The notes beneath the pieces are model-generated. The model was not told the DNA's origin. It searched no databases and saw nothing but the letters and a program-made list of their open reading frames with translations. 64,000 bases of DNA from Conus ventricosus (lineage: Eukaryota > Mollusca > Gastropoda > Neogastropoda > Conidae): the NCBI GenBank assembly GCA_018398815.1, contig CM031614.1, positions 48,420,779-48,484,778 of the forward strand, in the 5' to 3' direction. Shown here piece by piece: positions 49,200 through 60,309 of this stretch. Within the stretch, counting starts at the first letter, position 1. Every line of letters starts with the position of its first letter. The translations under genes and the position numbers were made by a program.

Positions 49200-49230
49200 C
49201 AGTACAGGATGTTGCACAGCTCAGTTCAGG

Positions 49231-49644
49231 ACGATTACCTTAAAGCTGAAGGCAACAACAAAATGTCACACAGTTAGTTATTACTAACACATACACGGGT
49301 TTTGCCCGGGAAAATAACCCCTCCTGTCTGGCAGGACCCCCAAATTCTCCCACCCCCTGCCCTTCTCCCTCATAGTCTGTGCTCTTTAGTGACAGTGATT
49401 CAACCTCGACCATTTTGGTGTCCCCCTAAACAGCGTCTCTCATGCTTGTTCTGTCACAGGCCTTGGCTATTCCACTGGGAAGATGCAGTGGCAAACTTTG
49501 CTCATGCTACAAAACTGTTACACACCATCAACTCACTTATGTCACTTTGTTTTCTCTCTTCTTTTTCCTTTAGGTTCACTGCTAGGAACCAACCATTACT
49601 GGGTTGTCAACTCCTAAAACAGAGAGTGAATCATGAGAGTGGGA
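49231..49644 (+). other. No gene seen
   Basis: Unique sequence between the satellite and the SINE. A pyrimidine-rich ORF (49302-49682) has no recognisable domain and runs into the SINE, so it is not called. Confidence 0.5.
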
Positions 49645-50168
49645 GCCGGAATAGCTCAGTTGGTAGCGCGCCTGACTCGTAATCTTGGTGATCCTGGGGT
49701 TGCAGGTTCGAACCTCCGCCGGGGCCGTTTCGGTACAGGGGGATTTTTCCCTCGGAGTTAACATTGGTTCTGACTCCATTTCCCATACAGTCTTTCGAAT
49801 GAGACTATAAACCAAGGTTCCATGTGTGAACGCACGTATAACATCTTGCATACACGTAAAATCCCATCACCAACTTTCAGAAGAGTAGGCCAGTTTGGCC
49901 GTTGGTATGGATGACATGTTACACATAACATGCACCCTGCGTGAGAAATGGAAAGAGTGAAGGAAGGAAAATGAGTGACCGATATTGAACGATACTGACT
50001 GGATGACACGGGAAACGACTGAATGAAGTGCCAGCTGGCAGCTCTTCAGTCGGCACTACCCAGGTAGGCAGCCCGTTGTGTAAACGAGTGTTGATTGTAA
50101 AGCGCTTAGAGCCTCTAGCCGAGAATAGGCACTATATAAGTATTCATTATTATTATTATTATTATTAT
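49645..50168 (+). mobile_element. tRNA-derived SINE
   Basis: A tRNA-like head (about 49648-49725) has an A box TAGCTCAGTTGG, an anticodon-loop-like CTCGTAA and a B box GGTTCGAACC. A body follows with AGGCCAGTTTGGCCGTTGGT. The tail has AAGCGCTTAGAGCC and GGCACTATATAAG, then (ATT)n at 50145-50168. That tail is typical of invertebrate SINEs mobilised by a LINE partner. The A and B boxes would serve as an internal RNA polymerase III promoter. I found no clear flanking duplication. Confidence 0.85.
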
Positions 50169-50599
50169 CAAAGTCCAGGTACAAACACCACTACCACTAT
50201 GCACATGACAAATAAAGCAAGACAGTTGTGAAACTGTTGCACACTAGGCAGCTTAACAAATGTGTAACAGTGATGAACACATCCCATGTGTACTATACTC
50301 TGCGCGGCCGTCATAATGTCTTCTGCAATGTGTTGTCATAATGGTGGTGCATTGTCTTTGATATTTGTTCCTTGCCCACTCTCTCCTGGGATGGTGCTCT
50401 GTGAGTCAGCCGTGACTGACCACCTGAAGTGATCGTTGAAGAGACACCTGAATATAACAATCTAGTTACCCACTTATCATCATACACATACACTCCTCGT
50501 AGCTCAACTCTAGATAACTGGTGAAACATAAGAAACACTGGCAAACTAGAGCAACTTTTATTTTCAAATAAACACAGAACTGGTGATTTGTCCCCTACA

Positions 50600-52160
50600 T
50601 ATTTTCAATGTTCAAAGTGCAGATGAAAGAAAAAAACAAAACAAAAACAAATGGGACTTTGACCCCCTTCTTCACACATCTGAAATCTTCTGTTATTTTT
50701 CAAAGCTCAGCCAATAGCACTGGGTATCAGAGCAAACAAATACTTTCAAACATGAATCACTTTAGAATACAGATAAGTCACAAAAGAAAATTGTCAAATA
50801 TGGGGGAAAAAAAGAAGACATTGAAAAACTTACAACCACGCAGATGGTAAATACACCCCCTGTATTCATGAGGCAGAATTGCAAATGACCTCCATTCCAC
50901 ACATTTTCCAGGGGTTGGAGTGGGCTGGGGGGGGGGGAGGGGTGGGGGGAGGGAGGGAGGAGGAGAAAGATAAAAGAAAAACAATGTTTTTCATACCTAC
51001 AATAAATTACAAGAAAGATTTAAAAAAAAAAAAAAAACATGCTCAACTCTTCTACTACAGAGGGGGGAAAAGGTGTAATTCATCTACTAATGACTAAAAA
51101 AAACTAACAAGCAAAAATTTAGAATCTAATGCGAAAAACACCCTCATGGCAAATACTTAAGCTAAATGGACAGCTAGAGTACAAAGGGCATTTCATTCTT
51201 TGCCTAGTCATCAAAACAACACACAATTTTCTGGTTTGGAAATGAACAGTGTCTTGAAATAAAATTCAACAGAACAGATGAGGTTGACAGAAAAGGAAGA
51301 CTGGGGAAAAAACAGAAAAAACAAAAACAGATTAAACACTGGGACTGAAGTGACTGCCCAGAATGTCTTGAAAGTTGGGTTGCCGTTCACAAATTCCCCA
51401 TCCCCACCTTTGCCCAACTTCCAATCCCAACAAACACACTTGCTTTGGTCAGACCTGGCATTTTACATTCACACCTTTAGTGTTTGGTATCTTGAGCCTT
51501 GCTTTTAAAACAAAAAAGGTTCCAAATACATACACAGTAATTTTCAGCTTGCAATGCTGTCTGGCATAAAGGCAGCATCCCATGACTTTCAATCAACATC
51601 ACACACATTGGATTTCATATCTCCAGTTCAAAGTATACAGTAAAATAATCATCAGTGTGACAAAAATCATGCAAGCCAAAACATGACATCAGAGAAGCCA
51701 CCAGCATTGGTAACAATATTGACACAAAGTGAACCTACAATCTTCTACAGAACAGACATACAGTGACAGACAACACAACAGCCACAACATACAGCATGAT
51801 ATGGCACACTGGTCCCCTACAGAACACACTATTCAACAGCAACCACAGCAACGGCAAAACAGACACTGCATTACAGCCATCACAGCAACTGCCTCAGAAC
51901 AGAACAGACATCATGGAACTGCCACTGTATACTGCCACAGGATACGACAGACACCACGTAACTGCCACCACAACAGCTGCCAATGGACAGAACAACATTA
52001 AATAACAGCCAGCACAACTGTCACAGGGGGATAGAACAGACACCACATAACTGCCACCACAACAGCTTCCAACAGACAAAGCGTTTAATAAAAGCCAGCA
52101 CAACTGCCACAGGATAGAACAGACGCTACACAGCAGCCACCACAGCAGCCTCCTTAACAA
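50600..52160 (-). repeat. 1.6-kb dispersed repeat, copy B
   Basis: Reverse-oriented copy of 1-1700. It includes the poly-G counterpart (50928-50965) and the 51720-52160 block of degenerate CAACAGC/ACAGACA units. The flank on its left (50215-50560) is collinear with the flank of copy A (1700-2190). Confidence 0.85.
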
Positions 52161-52650
52161 CTGCTTTAGAACACTGCAGACGATAATTAATGTCCACCAC
52201 AACTGCCACATAACAGAACAGACATCATGTAACAGTTACCACAACTGCACAGGACAGAACAGACATCATGTAACAGTTACCACCATTGCACAGGACAGAA
52301 TAGACATCACATAACTGCCAAAACAACATGCAACAGGATTCAACAGACACTACATAACAGACATCCAAACTGCCTCTGGACATGACAGATATTACATCAC
52401 CATCAACTCAACAACTGCCTCAGGATAGAAGAGACAGTACATCACAGTCACCTCAACAACTGCCACAGTATAGAACAGACACTACATAATGGCCACAACA
52501 GTAACTGTCACAGGATACAGCACAATACAGATCTTGTAAACTTGTACAGAGCAGATATTACATAATGGCCACCATGGCTACCAAAGAACACAGCACAATA
52601 AGGCACCCATAGTTTCCCACAGGGTGAACACTGCACAAAAACTGACAAAA
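52160..52650 (-). repeat. Degenerate ~45-bp tandem block extending copy B
   Basis: Irregular units such as ACAGAACAGACATCATGTAA and CTGCCACAGGATAGAACAGA. It is longer than the equivalent blocks in copies A and C. Confidence 0.7.
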
Positions 52651-53324
52651 CTGCCACAGTGATGACCTTGAAACATGAATAATGGACAGTTTGAAAATTC
52701 AGTTATTGAAGGTTGTTTGCTCCCTGACACTCTTCCTACTCTGAATGATAGTTAAAAAAAAAACAAAAAAAAACCACCCCAACTGTTTTGAACAGTTTTG
52801 AACGCCACTACTTTCAGGATACAAAACTGTGAACAATGGAATGATTAGCACCGTGAAGTTGTGTCGCATTACCTTCTGGCCAAGGTCACAAAACAAATGT
52901 ACACATCTACTTCCTCACTGTAAACACACAAAAGAATTTAAATGACTGTCTTCAGATTAAAAAAGAAATTGTTTTGGTAGCTAAGATTCCTTGGTAAGAA
53001 TATATTACCCTCCCTCCTGCAACTACCAAGGTAGCCAAATTTGTGGATAGTTGAACAAACACAGAGTTTGGTGTGTGAAAGCATGCATCCAAATACAAAC
53101 ATGAAATCTTGCCAGGGAAAAGCCATCTTCACAGACACATAAACTTTGATACGCTGGTGTGACAGATGAGGAAAGAACACAAACACACAAAACACACTCC
53201 CCCCCAAAAGAAACAACAACAACAACAACAAACAATCAAACAAAAAATCCCACCACCATCATGCATGCACACAACTGTTTTGTTTACACATCATCTCCAT
53301 ATATCTCTCTTTTACTTTTGGAAG
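52651..53324. other. No gene seen
   Basis: Unique AT-rich sequence with a short (CAA)n tract near 53213-53240. It lies between copy B and the SINE remnant. Confidence 0.5.
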
Positions 53325-53440
53325 GAAAGGCCAGTTTGGTCGTTGGTATGGATGACACATATACACACAGCATGCATCCTCTGTGAAACATTAAGGAATG
53401 AGTGACAAATAATCGACTGAATGGCACAGTACAGTGTATG
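53325..53440 (+). mobile_element. SINE body fragment
   Basis: AAAGGCCAGTTTGGTCGTTG...ATGGATGACACA...GCATGCATCCT...CGACTGAATGG matches the body of the SINE at 49885-50025. It lacks the tRNA head and tail. The piggyBac end follows immediately, so the transposon may have inserted into this SINE. Confidence 0.7.
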
Positions 53441-53441
53441 A

Positions 53442-53830
53442 TTAACCTTCACCGATGACTGTGGGTGTAAAAACACCCTGGCTGCCATTAAATTGTCAAT
53501 AACTTTTAATCTAATCAAGATATTTACCTAAAATTTTCAATAGCTATCAACTTTTTCATTTCACACCACATACTCCAAACAGAACCGTAAAACTTTGAAA
53601 ATAAACAAACAAACAAACAATGAAGCTGAAATACCCTTATTTGTTGAGTGTGGGTGGTTTAGACACCCATACTTTATCAGAATGAAAATTCTGTATATTC
53701 CTATTAGTTGACTGTGGGTGTTTTAGACACCCTTACACTCATAGACTGAAAAAGCCAACTTATCCCTATCCACTGACTGTGGGTGTTTTAGACACCCTTC
53801 CCTTTCACTATACATCGTGCTGCTGTTGCC
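53442..53830 (+). repeat. piggyBac 5' end and four palindromic subterminal repeats
   Basis: TTAA (53442-53445) is followed by CCTTCACCGATGACTGTGGG, which fits the piggyBac hallmark of a TTAA target and CCYT-type ends. Four copies of GACTGTGGGTGT...ACACCC follow, at 53456-53478, 53649-53670, 53711-53733 and 53775-53797. Each can fold as a GGGTGT/ACACCC hairpin. They are candidate transposase-binding sites. Confidence 0.6.
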
Positions 53831-55497
53831 ATGGCAACAGACTGGAACATTGGTAGCAGTCTCAGACAGTGAGGTGCTGAGTCCAGAAAGGCAACATTCC
53901 TTATCAGTAATATGATACCACTGCAAGGCTTCACTTCAGTTCTGGAATGTGAAGGAATAGGCAAGGGCCAGTTTGCTTCCTGTGCTCCACTCCTTTCTTT
54001 GACTTGGCTGTGAGGATCACTGTCTGCTGCCTCCAGTGATGATGAAGGAGACCGCCTCTTGACTGAACTTCAACCCATGCAAGTCAAACATTCATCGGCC
54101 AGCACTACCAGCCGACCGAAAGTGAAGAACAAGACATTCAAGCAGGGCCAAGTAATGAGGAAGAAGACACTTTTGATAAAACCTATGTCACAAAAGAGGC
54201 AGACATAACTTGGAGTAAAATGCCCGTCCAAAGAAAACAAACTCGCACTGGAAAAGAAAATGTTTTCAAGCCACCAAACACACAAACACCTAACACCTCT
54301 GGCATTGAAAATCCCATGGATGCATTCTGTCTGTTCATTTCAGACAAAGGGATCATTGACAGGATTGTGGAAAACACAAACAAAGAAGCTCAACGAGTCC
54401 ACAAAAAGCAGTGGAAGATGACAGACAGCTGTGAAATCACAGCACTCATCGGCTGCTTGTTGCTTCTCCGTGCTGAGAAACAGAACATGCTGGGCACTGA
54501 AAGAATCTGGGATTCCTTCTATGGAAACCCAATGGTAAAAGCAACAATGGGTCGTCAGCGCTTCATAGACCTGCTGACTTACATGAGGTTTGACGACAAG
54601 GAGACCCGCTCACACAGGCGAGCCAGACATCTTTGCCCCATTCAGGGACGTCTGGGGCTCTTTTCAGAACAATTTGCACAAGTACTATGTGCCTGGTCCT
54701 CTTTTGACCGTTGATGAACAACTGGTTCCATTTAGGGGCCGTTGTTCCTTTCTTCAGTATTTGCCCTCAAAGCCAGATCGTTATGGCATAAAGATTTTTT
54801 GGCTGGCAGATGCTGAGAACAATTTCCTAGTGTACGGAATTCCTTACCTGGGTAAACAAGGCACAGAGAGACAACATCTGGGGCGTAAAACTGCTCTGGA
54901 TCTTGCAGAGCCCTTTTTGAACACGGGTCGCAACATCACCTGTGACAATTATTTCACAGATCTAGAGCTGGCTCAGACACTGAAAAACAAAGGGCTGACA
55001 TGTGTTGGAACTGTTCGACAGAACAAACGATTTCTGCCAGAGGAGTTCAAAGCAAAGTCACGTCTCCAACTGCATGAGTCAGAATTTGCCTACCGTCATG
55101 ATGGCACGCTTGTGTTCTACCAGACCAAGAGGTTGAAAAGTGTGGTTGTCCTCAGTACAATGCACAAGGAGGGCAAAATTGATCTGAATGCAACAAAAAA
55201 CAAACCAGAAATGATCACATTCTACAATTCCACAAAGGGATCAGCTGTCGATGCAATGGACAAACTTGCCCATGCATGCACAACCAAGCGGAAAACCCAA
55301 CGATGGCCAATGGTAATGTTTTTCAATCTGCTTGACCTTGCAACAATTGCAGCACGCTGCATTTGGATGCTGAAATTTCCAGAGGACCAGTACTCTCTCA
55401 GAGATGCCAGGTGGAAATTTATCCTTACAGTGGCGGAACAACTCTGTGCTGGACACCCCATTGTCGCTTGGCAATCCCATTTCACTCCAGAGCACTG
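53446..55497 (+). mobile_element. piggyBac-like transposon, 3' end lost
   Basis: From the TTAA-flanked left end to the point where piggyBac coding gives way to unrelated LINE coding near 55497. The right terminal repeat is not present before the gap. Confidence 0.75.
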
Positions 55498-55498
55498 A
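54067..55498 (+). pseudogene. piggyBac transposase (DDE_Tnp_1_7), one frameshift
   Basis: A cut-and-paste transposase of the piggyBac/PGBD family. The frame is open from 54067, after a stop at 54064; the upstream acidic SDDEGDRLL segment lies in another frame. M54220 is the first Met. The N-terminal half contains NPMDAFCLFISDKGIIDRIV and RQRFIDLLTYMRFDDKETR. A one-base shift near 54620 moves it to the second frame (PDIFAPFRDVW onward). Three expected catalytic aspartates are visible: TVDEQL (54713), CDNYFTD (54944) and AVDAMDK (55250). It ends HFTPEH without the usual C-terminal cysteine-rich domain, because LINE sequence takes over there. Probably inactive, though it needed few changes to become so. 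Confidence 0.88.
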
Positions 55499-55865
55499 AA
55501 GTGACCATCCAATCTGCCCTAGGTCATTTGGCGGAGACCTGGATGTCAGCAAATAAGCTTAAATTAAACTGTGAGAAGACTGAAGCCATCCGTTTTTTAA
55601 AGCGGTCACATCATGGCCCTGATTCGCTCCCTTCTTCTTTGACATTAGGTTCCAGCACTATTGAATTTTCAAACACTGTTCGTGACCTTGGTGTTCTCCT
55701 TGATAGTGACCTCTCGATGAAACAGCATGTCACAAAAACTTGTCAGTTAGCCTACATGGAACTTAAACGAATTGCTGCTATTCGACCCTATCTCACTGAA
55801 GACGCCACAAAAACTCTCGTTTCATCATACATCCTTTCAGCTAATAGCAACTGGTTTCCTTGGCT
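55497..55865 (+). mobile_element. LINE RT C-terminal fragment, truncated by the gap
   Basis: In the frame after the piggyBac stop it encodes WMSANKLKLNCEKTEAIRF, NTVRDLGVLLDSDLSMKQHV and YLTEDATKTLVSSYILS, which are RT thumb-region motifs of CR1/Jockey-like LINEs. It is open for over 120 codons and ends at the N gap. It may belong to the same family as the fragment at 22590-23135. Confidence 0.85.
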
Positions 55866-56865
55866 NNNNNNNNNNNNNNNNNNNNNNNNNNNNNNNNNNN
55901 NNNNNNNNNNNNNNNNNNNNNNNNNNNNNNNNNNNNNNNNNNNNNNNNNNNNNNNNNNNNNNNNNNNNNNNNNNNNNNNNNNNNNNNNNNNNNNNNNNNN
56001 NNNNNNNNNNNNNNNNNNNNNNNNNNNNNNNNNNNNNNNNNNNNNNNNNNNNNNNNNNNNNNNNNNNNNNNNNNNNNNNNNNNNNNNNNNNNNNNNNNNN
56101 NNNNNNNNNNNNNNNNNNNNNNNNNNNNNNNNNNNNNNNNNNNNNNNNNNNNNNNNNNNNNNNNNNNNNNNNNNNNNNNNNNNNNNNNNNNNNNNNNNNN
56201 NNNNNNNNNNNNNNNNNNNNNNNNNNNNNNNNNNNNNNNNNNNNNNNNNNNNNNNNNNNNNNNNNNNNNNNNNNNNNNNNNNNNNNNNNNNNNNNNNNNN
56301 NNNNNNNNNNNNNNNNNNNNNNNNNNNNNNNNNNNNNNNNNNNNNNNNNNNNNNNNNNNNNNNNNNNNNNNNNNNNNNNNNNNNNNNNNNNNNNNNNNNN
56401 NNNNNNNNNNNNNNNNNNNNNNNNNNNNNNNNNNNNNNNNNNNNNNNNNNNNNNNNNNNNNNNNNNNNNNNNNNNNNNNNNNNNNNNNNNNNNNNNNNNN
56501 NNNNNNNNNNNNNNNNNNNNNNNNNNNNNNNNNNNNNNNNNNNNNNNNNNNNNNNNNNNNNNNNNNNNNNNNNNNNNNNNNNNNNNNNNNNNNNNNNNNN
56601 NNNNNNNNNNNNNNNNNNNNNNNNNNNNNNNNNNNNNNNNNNNNNNNNNNNNNNNNNNNNNNNNNNNNNNNNNNNNNNNNNNNNNNNNNNNNNNNNNNNN
56701 NNNNNNNNNNNNNNNNNNNNNNNNNNNNNNNNNNNNNNNNNNNNNNNNNNNNNNNNNNNNNNNNNNNNNNNNNNNNNNNNNNNNNNNNNNNNNNNNNNNN
56801 NNNNNNNNNNNNNNNNNNNNNNNNNNNNNNNNNNNNNNNNNNNNNNNNNNNNNNNNNNNNNNNNN
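55866..56865. other. Assembly gap, 1000 N
   Basis: Exactly 1000 N. The next contig begins with a run of A (56866-56880) and then repeat copy C. Confidence 0.99.
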
Positions 56866-56880
56866 AAAAAAAAAAAAAAA

Positions 56881-58475
56881 TGAAATGGACTTTGACCCCT
56901 TCTCCACACATCTGTAATCTTCTGTTATACTTCAATGCTCAGCCAACAGCACTGGGATTCAGAGCAAACAAATACTTTCAAACATGAATCACTTTAGAAT
57001 ACAGGTAAGTCACAAAAGAAAATTGTCAAATATGGGGGAAAAAGCAAGAAAAGACATTGAAAAACTTGCAACCATACAGATGGTAAATACAGCCCCTAAA
57101 TTCATGAGGCGAATTGCAAATGACCTCCATTCCACACATTTTCCAGGGGTTGGAGTGGGCGGGGGGTGGGGGAGGGGGGGGAGTGGGGGGAGGGAGGAGA
57201 ACGATAAAAGAAAAAAAGTTTTTCATACCTACAATAAATTACAAGAAAGATAAAAAAAAAAACCCAACATGCTCAACTCTTCTGCTATAGAAGGGGAAGA
57301 AAGTGTAATTCATCTACTAACGACTAAAAAACTATCAAGCAAAAATCTTGAATCTAATGCGAAAAATGCCCTCATGGCAAATACTTAAGTTACATGGAGC
57401 TACATGGACAGCTGGAGTACAAAGGGCATTTCATTCTTTGCCCAGTCATCAAAACAACACAATTTTCTGGGTTGGAAATGAAGAGTGTCTTGAAATAAAA
57501 TTCAACAGAACAGATGAGGTTGACAGAAAAGGAAGACTGGGGAAAAAGCAGAAAAAACAAAAACAGATTAAACACTGGGACTGAAGTAGCTGCCCAGAAT
57601 ATCTTGAAAGTTGGGTTGCTGTTTATAAATTCCTCATCCCCACCTTTGCCCAACTTCCAATCCCAACAAACACACTTGCTTTGGTCAGACCTGACATTTT
57701 ACATTCACACCTTTAGTGTTTGGTATCTTGTGCCTTGCTTTTAAAACAAAAATGGTTCCAAATACATACACAGTAATTGTCGGCTTGCAATGCTCTCTGG
57801 CATAAAGGCAGCATCCTATGACTTTCAATCAACATCACACACATTGGATTTCATATCTCCAGTTCAAAGTATACAGTAAAATAATCATTAGAGTGGTAAC
57901 AATCATGCAAACCAAAACATGACATCAAAAAAGCCACCAGCATTGGTAACAATATATGACACAAAATGAAATACAATCTTCTACAGAACAGACATACAGT
58001 GACAGACAACACAACAGCCACAACATACAGCATGATATGGCCAACTGGTCCCCTACAGAACACACTATTCAACAGCAACCACAGCAACGGCAGACACTGC
58101 ATAACAGCCATCACAGCAACTGCCTCAGAACAGAACAGACATCATGACTGTAACTGTTAACACAGCAACTGCCACAAGAGGAACAGACACCAGCACATAA
58201 CTGCCTTTAAAAACATGCCACAGGGTAGGACAGACACCACATAAATAACACCACAGCAGCTTCCAACAGACAAAGCATTAAATAACATCCAGCACAACTG
58301 CCACAGTATAGAACAGACACTACGCAGCAGCCACCACAGCAGCCTCCTTAACAACTGCTTTACAACACTGCAGACAATTTTGTTTATTTTCAAACGTATG
58401 CACACTTTTTATATATTCAATTCTGTTTATTTCTGTGTCTCTGTTCTTCGCATTGCAATTTTATGGAAATTTGTT
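56881..58475 (-). repeat. 1.6-kb dispersed repeat, copy C
   Basis: Reverse-oriented copy, nearly identical to copy A over its 58080-58475 end (window 1-390) and somewhat more diverged from copy B. Together with B it brackets the piggyBac region as two direct repeats. Confidence 0.9.
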
Positions 58476-59244
58476 GTCATCTCAATAAAGTATTGTATAG
58501 AGAATCACTGCCCCAGGTAACCTGGTTTTTCAAATGCCCCAGATGTTTTGCTTTTCACCATTTTGTGCTTGACTTTCAACTGTCTGTCACTGCCAAGTCC
58601 GTGGCCAGCCCTACATCCATGCTCTGAGAAAAACAAACAAAAAACCCTCGCTGCTCTTGCCTGGTTTATTCAAAGGGCAGCTTGAGGTCTTGTCTGGGCT
58701 AAGGAATGTGGGTTTAATTCATCAAATGATTCAAAGAAGTCAACAAACCTAGTGTTCAAAGTTATAATGTTGGTTGAAAATGTTCAACATCTAACTGCTT
58801 AATTTCAAACTCCAGTTCAGATTTTGAACCAAAAAAAGTTTCAAAAGTGTGTGCTTTTTGCTTCTTTTCTTTAAAAAAAAAAAAAGCTTTCATTTTGATC
58901 ATTCTTCATGTTTCTAACCTTGAGGGAAGTGGAGAAACGCACAAGGAAAAAACTGATCAACTGATCAAATTCAAAAGTCACATTTATATGACATTTAATC
59001 AAAGTAATTAGTAATCAACTGAGTTCCAGTGCATGAAAAAAAGAAAAAACACAGAGAGCTTTGCACTTTGTTTCAACACATCATTCTAAGTTGATCTATT
59101 TGATGCAATGAAATCTATGTTCACATGAAGAAAGTGTTCAATGAACCCCCAAATCACCATTTTATATTTCTCATCATGCAAAAACCTCAGGGTCAACCAG
59201 CTCGTTGCGAAGCCATGATTATATGTTTTGTCACTCGCAAAGTA
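58476..59244. other. No gene seen
   Basis: AT-rich unique sequence. No domain, tandem repeat or mobile-element motif recognised. Confidence 0.5.
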
Positions 59245-59357
59245 TTCTAAAACATTGATATGTATTACATTAGAACATCCTTTTGCACTAGATATTTCAA
59301 ACATTTTACTGCTAACACATTTACATCAAATTAATTTTGAATTGACCAATTTCAGAT
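59245..59357 (+). repeat. Third copy of the ~120-bp dispersed segment
   Basis: GTATTCTAAAACATTGATAT to GAATTGACCAATTTCAGA, matching 2660-2780 (same strand) and 45895-46015 (opposite). Here it is not adjacent to the 22-bp satellite. Confidence 0.8.
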
Positions 59358-59644
59358 GTCTCATATTCCTAAAATAACTTGATGTCCTCATCAAAACATG
59401 TCTGAATCAACTCACTCTTTGTAAGAGCCAAATTCAACATTTCCATTCAGATAGCACTCAATTGTTAACTCCAGTTACCATCTGACTGACCCAGTTCTGT
59501 TTCATGACATGATGATAATCTTCAACATCTGGTGATTCTTTCCTCGGGTCAGATACACAGTCTGCTGCTGCTGATAGACAATTCACAGAGTTGTCCATCT
59601 TGGGTTCTGCTGTTCACACCTTCAGTCTGGTGATTGGTAGGGCC

Positions 59645-60012
59645 GTGATCTGAGAAACAGAAGTACAAACTCACTCTTCAGTAATTGATTAATACTGTCT
59701 CCCTTTTCATTTTTTTGTTTTGTTTTGTTTTTTTGGGAAAGGACAGCTGGAAAAACATAAGTACAAACTCACTCTTCAGTAACTGATTAATACTGTCTCC
59801 CTTTTCTTCTTTTTTTTTTCTTTGGGAAAGGACAGCTGGAAAAATATAACTACAAAAAAAACCTCACTCTTCAATATCCAATTTATACTGTATCCCTTTT
59901 TTTTTAGAACAAGACAGATGGAAAAAACAGAAGTACAAACCCACTCTTAAGTAACTGATTAATACTGTCTCCCTTTTCTTTTTTTTTCCTTTTTTTACGA
60001 AGAAGACAACTG
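59645..60012 (+). repeat. ~90-bp tandem repeat, four units
   Basis: Units contain AGTACAAACTCACTCTTCAG, then GATTAATACTGTCTCCCTTTT, a T-rich spacer of variable length and GGAAAGGACAGCTGG. The third and fourth units are the most diverged. Confidence 0.9.
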
Positions 60013-60129
60013 GGGAAAAAATCTAATTTCAGGGTTTGAATTCAACAAACGGCGTTTTTTTTCCCAAAAAAACTCTTTGGTTTTGGATACTCAGAAAGGA
60101 AATGAAGACTACCAAGCATTTGCCTGTTA

Positions 60130-60309
60130 TCCATTGAAACCTCATGATGGTATCCACTGAAACCTCATGATGGTATCCACTGAAACCTCATGATGGTATC
60201 CATTGAAACCTCATGATGGTATCCACTGAAACCTCATGATGGTATCCATTGAAACCTCATGATGGTATCCATTGAAACCTCATGATGGTATCCACTGAAA
60301 CCTCATGAA
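60130..60309 (+). repeat. 23-bp minisatellite, about eight units
   Basis: Unit of the ATGGTATCCACTGAAACCTC type, alternating CACTGA and CATTGA. Highly regular. Confidence 0.95.

Larger units (their letters stand above)
46015..49230 (+). repeat. 22-bp satellite array with two nested insertions
   Basis: The unit contains TAGTACAGGATGTTGCATAG. About 35 units at 46015-46790 are followed by a LINE insertion (46791-47916). About 20 units at 47917-48376 are followed by an inverted-repeat element (48377-49199), and a residual unit or so to 49230. Units at 46600-46780 are heavily corrupted by small deletions. The left arm has only a few degenerate units. Confidence 0.95.

Noticed and set aside
49648..49725. 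Functional tRNA-Thr(CGT) gene
   Set aside because: The A and B boxes and anticodon loop are present, but the arms pair poorly with extra bases before the T arm, and SINE body and tail follow directly. It is a SINE head.
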